Shown one piece after another: positions 34,372 to 45,087 of a stretch of DNA of 64,000 bases. A program made the position numbers and the translations under genes. The first letter of the stretch is position 1; each line of letters starts with the position of its first letter. The notes under the pieces were generated by a model. The model was given only the letters and a program-made list of their open reading frames with translations. It was not told the DNA's origin and ran no database searches. The DNA comes from Porogramme epimiltina (taxonomy: Eukaryota > Basidiomycota > Agaricomycetes > Polyporales > Polyporaceae). Where the stretch lies: positions 62,001 through 126,000 of the forward strand of contig FTLJ01000101.1 in assembly GCA_900155495.1 (NCBI GenBank), in the 5' to 3' direction.

Positions 34372-36810
34372 TCAGTTCTCGATCACGACCTCCACGAACC
34401 GCCCGTCTTCCAGTTCTCGCATGCTGAAGCTATCCTCGACCCGGATCGGGGAGTTGTCCAAGTCCCACTCCTGCTTCAGCCGCACGTAGATCATCTTCAA
34501 GCTCGCCAGCGCCCCCGTCTCCAGCACAAGTTCAACCAATACGCCGTATCCCGCCTCTATGTGCGCCGCGCTCGGCCGCCCGATCTCGACGCGGAACCGA
34601 CACGCCCGCACCGACGCGGGCACGCCCTCCTCGCAGTGCGCGTGGTGCGCGTCCGCCGTGCACGCGAGTGTGAGCGCGCCCGACCCCGGCGTGTATCCCG
34701 CCGGCGCGACCGCGACGCCGAGCCCCTCGAGGCGCCGCCGGGCCTCCGCGTGCGTCGTCGCCGCGTCGCGCGCCGAGAGCAGGCGGAAGCGCACGGGGCG
34801 CGGGCGGAACAGGCCTCCGAACCACCGCCGCTTCGGCGTGCCGGGGAGCGCGAACGAGCTCGCGGAGAGCATCGTCGACGCGGGCGACGCGGGGGCGAGG
34901 AGGGGGGAGCGACGCTTCTTGAAGCGGCCGCGGATGCCTGGCGTGAGGAGCAATGCGCTCGAGTCGGTCGTCGTCACAGCCGTGCCGTCGGTGGTCGCAC
35001 TCGTGTTGCTGAGCGCGTGGTCGAGATGGGTGCCGCGCGGTGTTAGGTGGCCCGCGGTGGCGGCGTTCTCCTTGTCGGCGGCTGACTTGGCGCGACGGTG
35101 GACGGCGAGCGGACGCGTTTGCTCGCGGGACAGCTCGGGCAGCTTGAAGGGGTCATCCACAGCCTTGCCCTGCCGCTGCTTCAGGGGCGTATACGCCGTA
35201 AAGGGGGAGAAGAGCTCGTCGTAGGCCGCCTGGCCACGTGCTGGCGTCCCTTCCGCCTGCATCGCCGTGACGTGCTGCGCAATCTGGAGCATGAACTGCT
35301 GGACTCGCCCATCCTCGACTTGTGGCACTCGGATTTGGGGAAGCGGCTGAGGCGAGAACAGATGGGGCTCGGGAGAGACGGCGGTGGATGCGCAAGTGGA
35401 TGCCAAGGGAGACAACGCAGGGCTTACGGCTGAAGAATGTTCGAGTCCTAACGTCGCGGCAGGGTTGGGACGGCGAGGGCCCGGAGAAGGCGAAGGAGAC
35501 CTCTGCGAAGCCCCGGCGGTGGCTGCTCGTGAGGGCGTTGGTGGGCCCGCCCTCGGAGGAAGATCCGCCAACCTTTGCTCCCTCTCCTGTATGGCCGCCG
35601 CCCGTTTCGCCTTCTGCTTCTTCGCTCGCCTCTCTGCGGCCTCCTTCTCTTCGTTCTCGTTGTAATCCTCTAGGCGCTTGGCACGATACTGAACGAGCAG
35701 GTGATACACGCCCTTCTCCCACGACGGCCTACCATCCAGCAAGTTGGCGATGAGCTTCTTGTCGTCCTTTCCCGGCCACAGCGTCCGCAAGTTTGCGAAG
35801 ATGTCAGGGTCTATGTCAGCCACCCTTTCGAGCGAGCAAGGGATCTGGTCGAGCTTGGGGACGTCGCACTTCATCGCCTTTGGCTTCTGGCTGGTGTAAA
35901 AGGGGTGGCGGAGGATCTCGGGTATGGTGATGCGTTTCTTGACGTCTTTCTGGAGCATGCGGCGGATGAGATCTTGCGCGCGGGGGTCAATGTCGGTGGG
36001 CATCATAAACCTGCCGATCTTGACCCTCTCGAGCAGGACCGGAAGGTCTTCGTCGTCAAACGGGAGGCGGCCCGCGAGGAGTGCGAAAAGGATGACGCCG
36101 CAGGACCAGATGTCAGACGCCGTGCCGTCGTATGCCCGGCCCGCGATCACCTCCGGTGCAGCGTAATGGGGAGAGCCGCACGCGGTCTGGAGCATGTCGT
36201 TTGCGCCCTGCCAGACAGCCATACCGAAATCTGCGACTTTGATGTTGTGGTCGCGATCGAGGAGGAGGTTCTCTGGCTTAAGGTCGCGGTGGGCGATGTG
36301 GAAGCGGTGACAGTAGTCGATGGCGGTGATGATTTGCTGGAAGTAGCCGAGGGCCTCTTGGGTGGGGAGGCGTCCTTTCGCACACAGATGGTCGAAGAGT
36401 TCGCCGCCTTCGACGTACTCGAGGATGAGGTAGAGCTCGGTCGAGGTCTCCCAGACGTCGTAGAGGCGCATAATGTGGGGGTGGTCGATGAGCTTCATGA
36501 TGACGATCTCGCGCTCGATGCCGTGGAGGATACGCTCAGACTCCTCGCTGAGGCTGGTAAGGGACATGCGCGAGTTGAGAAGCGCGGTCTTGGAAACAAT
36601 CTTCACCGCCGCGTACTGCCCTGTCTTAGAGTGCCGTGCGAGACGAACGCGGCCTACAAGAGTCCCGTTCATGTCATAAACGCAGATGAAAACGGTAGGG
36701 GACACACCTGAGCTACCCTTGCCTATTGTCCTGCCCACTTTCCAGAGACCAATCATCTTGGGGTCGCTGCCACTCTTCAGAGGGTGAAACTGCTGTGGAG
36801 TGGGCGCCAT
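34372..36810 (-). CDS. Gin4/Hsl1/Nim1-like CAMK-family protein kinase
   Basis: Septin- and bud-neck-associated kinase type that controls septin assembly and relieves Wee1 inhibition. Exons 36810-36708 and 36653-34372; 2,385 nt, 794 residues. The 54-nt intron is a multiple of three and stop-free, so it hides inside the open frame; removing it restores the Gly loop GKGSSGRVRLARH. Kinase motifs: AAVKIVSK (catalytic Lys), HRDLKPENLLLD, DFGMAVW, GSPHYAAPEV and DIWSCGVILFALLAG. A ubiquitin-associated-like segment (DIFANLRTLWPGKDDKKLIA) and a long disordered middle follow. The C-terminal 200 residues (RRWFGGLFRPRPVRFRLLSA to the end) resemble a KA1-type membrane-binding domain. GC content at the 3' end is very high. 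Assignment to the Gin4/Cdr2 branch rather than Hsl1 is tentative. Confidence 0.9.
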   Translation of the reverse strand: MAPTPQQFHPLKSGSDPKMIGLWKVGRTIGKGSSGVSPTVFICVYDMNGTLVGRVRLARHSKTGQYAAVKIVSKTALLNSRMSLTSLSEESERILHGIEREIVIMKLIDHPHIMRLYDVWETSTELYLILEYVEGGELFDHLCAKGRLPTQEALGYFQQIITAIDYCHRFHIAHRDLKPENLLLDRDHNIKVADFGMAVWQGANDMLQTACGSPHYAAPEVIAGRAYDGTASDIWSCGVILFALLAGRLPFDDEDLPVLLERVKIGRFMMPTDIDPRAQDLIRRMLQKDVKKRITIPEILRHPFYTSQKPKAMKCDVPKLDQIPCSLERVADIDPDIFANLRTLWPGKDDKKLIANLLDGRPSWEKGVYHLLVQYRAKRLEDYNENEEKEAAERRAKKQKAKRAAAIQEREQRLADLPPRAGPPTPSRAATAGASQRSPSPSPGPRRPNPAATLGLEHSSAVSPALSPLASTCASTAVSPEPHLFSPQPLPQIRVPQVEDGRVQQFMLQIAQHVTAMQAEGTPARGQAAYDELFSPFTAYTPLKQRQGKAVDDPFKLPELSREQTRPLAVHRRAKSAADKENAATAGHLTPRGTHLDHALSNTSATTDGTAVTTTDSSALLLTPGIRGRFKKRRSPLLAPASPASTMLSASSFALPGTPKRRWFGGLFRPRPVRFRLLSARDAATTHAEARRRLEGLGVAVAPAGYTPGSGALTLACTADAHHAHCEEGVPASVRACRFRVEIGRPSAAHIEAGYGVLVELVLETGALASLKMIYVRLKQEWDLDNSPIRVEDSFSMRELEDGRFVEVVIEN

Positions 36811-37235
36811 GGCGGGCTGTCAGTGAAAGGAGAGAGTGAGTTGAGGAAAACAGGGACGCCGATGGACCTACAGGCTATATGCGCAGGCCCATCGTCGTAT
36901 TCGGTCCCCGAGGCGGCTGCCATGGTCAGCCCCTCCCGAGAAGTGGCAAAGTGGTATAGGCGCCCTCTAGGCGCACGTTCTCCGTTTATATCCAAGATAC
37001 TACCTAACCGGCAATAACACAATCATGGCAGGCGATGATCGGAAACCCAAAGCTGACTGCGTGACGTTCTACAGAACCCTCGGAATTACAAACCCATCCC
37101 CGCTGCACGTCATGGCTTACCAAGTGGCGTGCTACCTGCATGCGTTTAGAGCGCTAGTGCTAGTGCTTAAAAACAGAAAACAGAGCTTCAACCTTCTTGC
37201 CAAACTTCCATACCCGTTCATCATCAGACCGAAGC
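36811..37235. other. divergent region between kinase and 37236 gene
   Basis: 425 bp presumed to hold both promoters. No coding signal seen. Confidence 0.4.
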
Positions 37236-37979
37236 ATGGCCACTACAAACATCCCCGGCCTCCTCTTCGTTTACGCCGAGCCCGGATCCCGCGTCACCGA
37301 CACCGAGTTCGACGCTTGGGTTGACGAACATGTTCCCCGTCGCATGGCTATTTCCGGGTTCCAACATACGACGGTGTGGACCGCCGCTGACGGCAAGACT
37401 CCCTCACGCCTCGGGGCATACGATGTCACGTCCTCGGCTGTTTTCGCGGACGAAGCGTACACGTCCCTCGCGCGCACCCTCAGCGATTACGAGAAGGACG
37501 TGATGAGCCGCTTGGCAGCTGGCGATCGTCGCATCTACGACGCCCTTCCCTCCCCAATCGACGCGGAACCCCTCCCTCCGGCGCCCGCGCACGATGTACA
37601 CGCCCCAGGTCCTTTCCTTCTCATCCTCGAGATCCAAGTCCCTGCCGAGCTCGAAGAGGACTTCAACAAGTGGTACACAGAGGAGCACATCCCGCTTCTC
37701 TCAAAGGTTCCTGGATGGCGCCGCTCGCGTCGCTTCATCCTTCGGGAGGCCGGGCCTGCGAAGGCCGCGTCAACCGCTACAGAGAACGCTTCGTCACTGC
37801 CACCGAAATTCCTCACATTGCACGAGTGGGAATCTCCCGCTGGCTTTGAGTCGGAGGCGATGGTGAAGGCGAGAAACACGCCTTGGGCTACCCGGATCAA
37901 GGAGAGCGCGGATAGATGGGAAGTGAGGCTGTTCAAGGCTGGAAAATCTTGGGCGGGAACTGGAGAGTCGTCATCATAG
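37236..37979 (+). CDS. hypothetical protein with two dimeric alpha+beta-barrel-like halves
   Basis: Single exon of 247 residues starting MATTNIPGLLFVYAEPG. Two halves share a pattern: strand PGLLFVYAEPG, then FDAWVDEHVPRRMAISGF, and later PFLLILEIQVP, then FNKWYTEEHIPLLSKVPGWR. This is like EthD/ABM-type ferredoxin-like barrels in which a small substrate sits in the pocket. No catalytic residue can be assigned. No signal peptide or membrane segment. An upstream in-frame Met at 37197 is possible but less likely given the compact start. Similar proteins are common in Agaricomycetes with unknown function. Confidence 0.75.
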   Translation: MATTNIPGLLFVYAEPGSRVTDTEFDAWVDEHVPRRMAISGFQHTTVWTAADGKTPSRLGAYDVTSSAVFADEAYTSLARTLSDYEKDVMSRLAAGDRRIYDALPSPIDAEPLPPAPAHDVHAPGPFLLILEIQVPAELEEDFNKWYTEEHIPLLSKVPGWRRSRRFILREAGPAKAASTATENASSLPPKFLTLHEWESPAGFESEAMVKARNTPWATRIKESADRWEVRLFKAGKSWAGTGESSS

Positions 37980-38107
37980 GCCTACGTCATTTCTATCGTA
38001 TAGCAAAGAATGGATCTGTCATAGGTGAATTCGAACGAATCCGTTCACAGTGAACATATCTCCAGATCTCAAACGCTGTAATGTGGTAATAAGGTTGGTT
38101 GTGCATC

Positions 38108-38181
38108 GGTTCGATGGTGTAGTTGGTTATCACTTCTGTCTAACACACAGGCGGTCCTCAGTTCGAACCTGGGTCGAATCA
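38108..38181 (+). tRNA. tRNA-Val (anticodon AAC)
   Basis: 74-nt cloverleaf, no intron. Acceptor GGTTCGA pairs with TCGAATC; discriminator A. The D-arm begins GTGT with loop AGTTGGTTA. The anticodon stem TCTGT pairs with ACAGG around loop CTAACAC, so the anticodon is AAC at 34-36 (valine). The T arm is CTCAG-TTCGAAC-CTGGG. A T6 run at 38184-38189 directly after the gene is a standard RNA polymerase III terminator. A-box- and B-box-like sequences (TAGTTGG, GTTCGAACC) are present. Confidence 0.95.
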
Positions 38182-38402
38182 CATTTTTTGCCTCCACTAC
38201 CTCTGACGCGCTACGTGCATAGAGTCTAACAGATGGAGGGGAGAAAGTGGAAGGAAAGTCTGGAAGGGTAATATCAAGGCGAAACGCATATGATGGATAG
38301 GTAAGTTCTGGTGAGCGCTAGGGTGTGGGCGTGGGCGCTGCCGCCATCGACACGTACGTTGATGACTTAACATCATCTGCTCAGTCGAACTTGCCGCAGA
38401 CC

Positions 38403-39281
38403 ATGAGCCTTGATACAATCCTCCATCGCCGCGAACCCACACCTCTTCAACTCTTCACAAGAAACCCGCTAATTTTCCTCTCCCAAAAGTTGTATCAATT
38501 ATACGGCGGAAATTTGAAGTCACAACTTCTTGGAACAACAGTTCCCATTCGGGTTGTGTGTATCTCTGACACCCACAACCATCACAAAAAACTTGGGCAG
38601 CTCCCAGATGGCGACATTCTCATTCACGCCGGTGACCTCACACAATCTGGTACGCTCGAGGAGGTTCATGACGCGCTGCAGTGGCTCGCCTCCCAACCAC
38701 ATCCCCACAAAATCTTCATCGCCGGCAACCATGATCGTGCGCTCTGCACAGATGATGATTCCCAACTTAAGGCCTTTTCATCCTTGACGTACCTCGAACG
38801 GTCCTCCACAACCCTCTGTATACGCGAACGCGTCCTACACGTATACGGCAGTCCCTTTACCCCCGCACACGGCTCCTGGGCGTTCCAGTACCCGCGCGCC
38901 GAAGCGGCCAAGCAATGGGACGACGTGCCAGCCGACGCGGACGTGATCGTGACGCACGGGCCTCCCGCGCACCACGCGGATCGCGGGGCAGGCTGCGCGG
39001 GGCTCCTGGCCGCGCTCTGGCGCGTGCGCCCGCGGCTGCACGTCTGCGGGCACGCCCACGCGGGGCGCGGCGTCGAGGTGCTCCCGTGGACGCGGGGCCA
39101 GGCGGCGCACGAGCGGATATGCGCGGGCGTGGGCGGGTGGTGGGACCTTCTCGCGGCGTTGTGGGGCGTGTTCGCGTGGGCCTGGAGCACGGGGGCCCGG
39201 GGGACGACGCTTGTGAACGCGGCGTCTCTTGGCGGGTTTAGGGACGAGCAGGCGAGGGGGGCCATCGTCGTAAATATATAA
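38403..39281 (+). CDS. metallophosphoesterase (MPPED/UPF0046-like)
   Basis: Calcineurin-like phosphoesterase of the MPPED1/2 group. The likely start MSLDTILHRREPTP is at 38403, giving 292 residues in one exon; an upstream in-frame Met at 38325 is less likely. All metal motifs are present: SDTHNHH, GDILIHAGDLTQSG, GNHD, VTHGPP and CGHAHAGRG. A hydrophobic stretch WWDLLAALWGVFAWAW near the C-terminus is an insertion in the second half, perhaps membrane-associated. Substrate unknown; related proteins cleave phosphodiesters in vitro. GC content rises sharply in the second half. Confidence 0.9.
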   Translation: MSLDTILHRREPTPLQLFTRNPLIFLSQKLYQLYGGNLKSQLLGTTVPIRVVCISDTHNHHKKLGQLPDGDILIHAGDLTQSGTLEEVHDALQWLASQPHPHKIFIAGNHDRALCTDDDSQLKAFSSLTYLERSSTTLCIRERVLHVYGSPFTPAHGSWAFQYPRAEAAKQWDDVPADADVIVTHGPPAHHADRGAGCAGLLAALWRVRPRLHVCGHAHAGRGVEVLPWTRGQAAHERICAGVGGWWDLLAALWGVFAWAWSTGARGTTLVNAASLGGFRDEQARGAIVVNI

Positions 39282-39458
39282 TCACAGTTGTGATTAAACG
39301 TTCCAGGGCGACGGTAATATAAATGTAGATAAGCAGAAAAATAGAACCACCAGTGAGAAATCAAACTTCCGAAACGTCCTGGAAACGACAGAAACAAAGG
39401 AACTCTCGCGTCCGCATTCAAAGTCCGCGGGTGGGAGGCTAACTAAGGCCGCTCAGGC

Positions 39459-40706
39459 TCATTCGTCCGCCTTGTTCCGACCGAAGCACCCCATGCCGCC
39501 ATCTCCCCACTTTCCGGTGGCGAACAGGTTCCGAGCGTCGATGCTTGCGAGGATCGCGGCGGCCAGGAACTCCGGACCCACGTGGAACACGTAGAAGAGC
39601 ACCTTCGCCTGGGAAGAATTGAGGGATCCAGGAGCTGTGGAGAATATAGACGTCGTGGAGGTACGCATCGCAATGAGCCGATAGATGATCTCGACGGACT
39701 GGAAGCAGTGCGAGGTTCGGATCAGTAGGATGAATACAGAGTTACGGATCTGACACTCACGACAAGACCACCGACGGCGAACACACATATGACGGGCGCG
39801 GGCGAGATACGAGGAAGGGAGCGATACCCCCACACCGTGCCAAGAATCAGGCCAAAGAAGATGAAGAGACCGACTATGGATCCCGCGTATCTAAAATTTA
39901 CTCGTTTAGCCTTCTTCAAGAGCCGGAGATCTCTTTTGGCGCACCTGAACAGCTGGATGAGATTTGCCTTTTCTCCCGGGTTGTCAGAGGTTTGGAACAT
40001 AATCCCGGACGTGGTAGTCAGGAGGATGCTCGCCCAGCAAAGCAGCTGAGCGACGAGGCAAGCCTTCCGGATCCACCACCGGGCCCGAGGCAGGTCTCCC
40101 TCTAGGGGTACCCCGACGGACACATTGTCGACCTGCGGAGCCACAAGATGTGTCGAGCTCCGGCCGTCGAGCGGGAACGCCTCGACGTCGGCTTTGGGCT
40201 GGCCATAAGCGTCGTATCCGGCGGCGATGGTCGTATTGCTAGAGGGGAAGCCGCGTCGGCCGTTGAAGGGCGAAGGACGGGTGCCGTAAGTCGCGTTGAC
40301 GAGAAGGGCCCTGATGAGCGTGGCGAGGTTCATGGCGATAGAGATGAAACCGGCGCCTAGTGACATCTGGAAGTATGCTTCTAGCTTCTTGCTCGCGCTC
40401 GAGCTTTCGTCGCGGGCCGCGTGCGCGCGGAGGACAAAAAGAATTCCGCTGTGGGAAAGTTGTTAGTCGGGAGTCTAGCTTCGGTGCTGCCGCGGAAGGG
40501 AAGACTTACTGCTCGAAGGCGTATCCAATAGCACCTGCGAGCACAAAGGTGCGAGTTCGAGGAGTGAAGATCCTCCATAGAATAAGAGGAATGGTGAGCC
40601 CAAAGAGGCCCGCGAAAACAATGGAGGGATAAAAATCGAAAGGCAGCACAACGCCGCCGATGAGTGAAGGGAACTCCAAGTTGCCAGTGGCAGAGTCGGA
40701 GGACAT
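39459..40706 (-). CDS. multi-pass membrane protein, copy A of a tandem pair
   Basis: Exons 40706-40510, 40448-39945, 39890-39761, 39698-39459; 1,071 nt, 356 residues. About seven hydrophobic segments: near residues 10-45, 55-70 (FVLAGAIGYAFEHGILFVLR), 90-110, 185-205, 240-260, 265-285 and a last one around FYVFHVGPEFLAAAIL. The motif RTRTFVLAGAI and the tail SLNSSQAKVLFYVFHVGPE are shared with copy B at 42228-43519. The topology suggests a fungal integral membrane family of unknown function, with weak resemblance to RTA1- or GPCR-like layouts; I do not assign a function. The intron 39891-39944 is a stop-free multiple of three. Confidence 0.82.
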
Positions 40707-42227
40707 TGTGAGTGAAGTAGAAAAGAAGAAGACCTTGGGTTGAAAGAACTGTGAATGGTGGTGGATCCCATCCGCATTTTTGCGACGGTATATGAAGACC
40801 TCTGGACTCGCCACCTCCAAGGGAGGCTAAGATGTCATTTCGGAGGCGCCTCCGAGTCCAAGGAATGACCGGCCTCCGAAGTGATGAGCGTGCCACTCGG
40901 GATAACCTCTCATGACGAATTCGTCGTTGTCAGCCTAGACGGGGGGTCGGGGAGCGCGGAGAGAGACACCCTGTGGGGCTGCGTGCACGGGCTGCGCGTT
41001 CCATTCGGAAGCTGTGCTTCTGTAACCGTCGGCTGGTACCGGAGTCGATATCGATTGAGGCGCCCGTCCGGCGTGTGTATAATGGGCGCTCGCAGCGGCG
41101 CGTTCGAGAAGTAGCGCGGCTGCGCAGGGTCAAGCACAGCAAGCGATCTACGTCCCCGCGGGAGAATTTTTGAGCCAGGGCTGGTTGCGTGTCTTGCGCA
41201 GAGCTACTGCGAGATCAAGGTCAACGCTAGGGCGACCCGTGATGCATGATGTCTTGGTGAATGTCGCAAGATGAAGGAAAATAATGGCGACGATGCGCTT
41301 GGAGCTCGTACTATGCAATGGTACTCGTTGCAACCTCTTCAATTCGACGTGGCCAAAATGACGACCCTGCATCCTAACCTGGCAGCACGGCGCTAGAGGT
41401 TAGTAGACACAACGCCGATCTTCACCGCTTACCCAGTTCGCCGTGCGGAGGACGCGAAGATGGAGGCGTCGGTGTACAAGATCTTGCAGGCGATGTCGCC
41501 CCGGCGGAATGAACCAAGTTGGCGAGGCTCGAGGGCTCGGTGCTGCGGTCACACCTTATTCAGCACGTGGGATCCCATATCAGGCAAAAGAACTCGGGGT
41601 CGATCGGAGATTTGGGTTGGCGCCCTTGGCCCCGAGGCCAACAACATCATGATCGTGCTGCGCCGCGGCCTCCAACAAGTTCCAAGGTCATTGAGGCCGC
41701 AGGTGGCGCTGACGGACGGTATGCTGCTGCGGAGGTGTGTGTCGGTGCCGCTTCGACCAGGAGTGTGGTACAACCAGAGATCCGACAACTTTGCAAAGGC
41801 TGCGAGTGATGTCGCAGTGGCAGCGGCCGGTGACCCCAGCAGCGACTAGCACGATGTCAAACAACAGTGACCTTTAAGCCTACTCAATCTCGTTGATCCT
41901 GGGGGCCAGGAGACTCTAAAATCCACCTCTTCTTATTCGTCGTATGCACACCCCAATCCATCCCACTACCGAACCTTGTGTATGCCGTACGCTCGATGCG
42001 AACCTCAGAACCTCTCGCTGCGGCGTAAAGATGGCCATCGCTACGATACCGTCCGCGGCAAGAATGGGGTACGTGTTGGCTTGTCTATCATGGGTTCCAA
42101 CGCCATTACCTCCGAGAACAAACGTGGTTTCAAATCGAGTAACATCATGTGAGCGTCCCACACGTACGACAAGTCCGTAACATCCCATGTGGAACACCAC
42201 CCAGATCCCCACGACGTCCCTCTCCGA
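40707..42227. other. 1.5-kb region between the membrane paralogues
   Basis: The right edge of copy A's promoter is followed by sequence with no supported gene. A 129-codon plus frame at 41460-41849 (MEASVYKILQAMS start, VWYNQRSDNFAKAASDVAVA near the end) overlaps two other open frames. Its Arg-rich middle is not family-like. It could be a decayed gene. I recognise nothing in 41880-42227. Confidence 0.4.
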
Positions 42228-43519
42228 CTACTTGGACTTCTTCCGTCTCCGACTCATGCACGATGCGCATCTGCGCCCCTGGTCACCCCACTTTCCTGCC
42301 GCGAACAATCGCCGGACGTCGAGGCTTTGGACAATCGCAATGGCGAGGAACTCCAGCCCGACGTGGAGCGCGTAAAACACGGCCTTCGCATCGGGGGAGT
42401 TGAGGGATCCGGGGCCGGTGGAGAGCAGGGATGTGGTGGAGAAGCGCATGGCAGTGAGTCGATATATCGCCACGGTGCTCTGAGGCCAACGAATGTGAGG
42501 GAGATATCCGTGTGAGCGGTGGCCCAGAGGACCGAGGGATGGGCGGAGGGGGAAGGTTAGACTCACAAGGAGAGACGCGATTGTAACGACCCAGAGTACG
42601 GTGGCACGCGGAATTTGGGGGAGATACACATACGCCCAGAGCACACCTATCACCACCCCGATCACCAAAAAGAGGCCCACCGCCGTGCTCGCATACCTGT
42701 GCGGGGCCCTCCAGCTCTTAGACCCCATGCGATACCCACGCAGTGATTGCGACGCACCTGAGCCGTTGCACAAATGCCGCAGGCTGGCCCACTTCGCTAG
42801 CGCTTTCGAAACCAAGTCCCGCGAGGGTGGAGAGGGTAATGGCCGTCCAGGACAAAAGTTGAGCAGCCAGACACGCCCTGCGAATCCACGCCCGTATTCG
42901 AGGACGATCTTCTACCACCGGCGCGGGTGACGCTTCCCCGTCTGTCATCGAAGCTCCCACCGGATGTGAAGAACTTTGAGCCTCCAGTTGAAGCACCTGC
43001 ACGTCCGATTTTGTTGGGGGAAGGGTGTCGGAGGCCGCCCCGGCATCGATGGTATCGCCTTGGGGAGAGGTTGTCTCCTCGGGGATGCGGGCCGCCGCAG
43101 TGTCCGTACCGAGTGTTGCCTGGACGAGGAGAGCCTGGGTGAGAACCACAAGGCTCTGGTTGATGGCTATGAACCCAGCGCCAAGGGTCATTTGGAAGTA
43201 GCCTTCTAGACCCTTGCTTGCCCGAGCGCTGGCACTGCGCGCAGCGTGAGCCCGAAGTGCGTAAAACACGACGCTATAAGCCAGAAAGGTAAGAGAGCGC
43301 TTAATACATAACAAATACAGTGACATACTGTTCTATGCTGAACGCGATGGTACCGACGTGCACAAAAGTACGCGTTCGTGGGTTCACAATCCTCCAAATG
43401 AGGACAGGAAGTGTGAGGAAAAACAAAACGGAAAAGAGAATAGATGGGGCAAAGTCGATAGGTAACGGGGTGCCACCCACGGGAGAAGGAAAGTGAATTA
43501 TAGGGAGACCTGAAGACAT
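42228..43519 (-). CDS. multi-pass membrane protein, copy B of a tandem pair
   Basis: Exons 43519-43329, 43273-42758, 42696-42567, 42479-42228; 1,089 nt, 362 residues. The exon sizes (191, 516, 130, 252) parallel copy A (197, 504, 130, 240), with introns at the same protein positions. Shared segments include RTRTFV, YFQMTLGAGFIAI, IRRACLAAQLLSW, RLTAMRFSTTSLLSTGPGSL and FYALHVGLEFLAIAIV, then a basic C-terminal tail (SRRRKKSK). The cytosolic loop differs most. A local gene duplication is the simplest origin. Function unknown. Confidence 0.82.
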
Positions 43520-45087
43520 GCCTGGCGGGGTGTGATGTCTAAGAGCTCCGGGGACAGCGTGCAGCTTTTATACGAGGCGTAGAAATAAGGTTAACAGGAC
43601 GAGGAGGACAATCGCACTCGACTCCTGACCGGGTGTCGCAGAGACCGAGAAGCCGGAAGAACAGCATATCATTCCGTTCATATTCTCAATAGGACATGCA
43701 GCGTCAATATGGACAGATGCCGTACAATGCGAATAGAGAAGAAGGGTAGATACCGCGGAAGTTTGTGTTAGCGGCTGTCTGTCTGCAGCCGTTAGCAGTT
43801 CATTGCGGTCAAGGCCGGAGCCTGCTAGGTGTCGGCTATGTACAATGTGAGCGTTTAGAACCCTGAGGAACTCTAGAAATCGTGCTGTGCTGGAGGAGGC
43901 ACAGGTTGTGTGGTATTCGTGTCTTCGTAGACTGCGCAGTCAATCAGACTTTTCGCACAGCGTGCAGGGATTAGAATCAACAGTCGCATATGAGACTCTG
44001 TGAAAATGGTGTAGATTCAGGACGTGAAATGTGAGTGAACACCAGAAGAGGATAAGACAGTAGCACTATTGGCATAATGAATATTTTCACGCGCCAGCAC
44101 GTGCCGAGTCCGAATTCCCGGAGACGGAGACAGTAGTAGTGTAGAATACGCGAGCTCAAAGTTTCAAGGCGAGGACAAGAAAATATTTAAACGAGGGGCG
44201 TACCAGTGGTTTGCAACGCCCGTTGATTAAGAGTCAAGTTCAAAGTCGACATTACCGGGTCGTGGTGGTTCGTAGGCGACCACGGTTCGATTTGGATCGA
44301 ATAGTTCCGGGCAGATCGGTCCCGTCAGTATCCGACGGGCGTCTTTGAGCGGCTCAAGCGGCATTCTAAATTCGGATGCGCTGTGAGCGCCTAAATGCGA
44401 ACACCGGAACCGCCTGCCGCCTGCGGTGTGCATAGCAACACACCTCCTTCCATTACATACGTTCCTTCCCAGTGCTTGTCGAGGCCACGGTGTAGAATGT
44501 CGGGGTGAAGACTGCGGGAATCTGTGCTGAGAGCCAACAACCCAACTTTACAACAACCCAAGAAAGAGGCGCACAATTTCGACCCTACCTGTTTGCAAAC
44601 TGCCCACTACAGGAAGCACGCCCTCTAGGGAGTGATCTGCGGCATGCACCGGTTGCTTCAAAAGAAACAAACCAACGGGTTTCCGGAGTACTGGCACGGA
44701 TGCGATGGCGCTTGAGCGCTTGAGGTGTAGTCTCCGGTCGTGCATCACCAAGTGCTCATGACATGCTCATGCCCGGCTCCCCTTCAGATGCACCCACAGT
44801 GGCCATAGCGATTACATGTTTTTCTACGAAGTTGGTTATATGCAACCAGCGTGACTCTATCATCAAGTAATACGTGAGGCTTCTTTGCTGTCCGGGGCCT
44901 AGACACAGCACTGATAATCCGGGAATCAGATGGTGCCGTCCTTCCGTGCCGACGTATTTTCCCCCTCCTTCATAAACGGTCGTCATCGTCGTCATCGTCA
45001 TGCTACGTACTTATGTGAGCGGGACTTGGCCTCTCGCCTCCCCTGACCTTGCCTATAACCTTGAAGCGCGACGTCCTCTGATTGTTC
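43520..45087. other. 1.6-kb region without a supported gene
   Basis: Minus-strand pieces look partly protein-like: 44378-44227 (ARRILTGPICPELFDPNRTV, ending NVDFELDS), 44576-44391 and 43943-43880 (VYEDTNTTQPVPPPAQHDF then stop). I could not connect them into a convincing gene and recognise no family, so they may be exons of an unidentified gene or decayed sequence. Confidence 0.35.

Noticed and set aside
33567..34427. 286-codon frame in TMA16
   Set aside because: Reads through both introns; the spliced three-exon model gives the conserved TMA16 protein.
35701..36711. 336-codon plus-strand open frame
   Set aside because: Antisense shadow of the Gin4-like kinase; the minus strand carries all kinase motifs.
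41460..41849. 129-codon frame between the membrane paralogues
   Set aside because: Three overlapping open frames of similar quality and no recognised motif; not supported as a gene.
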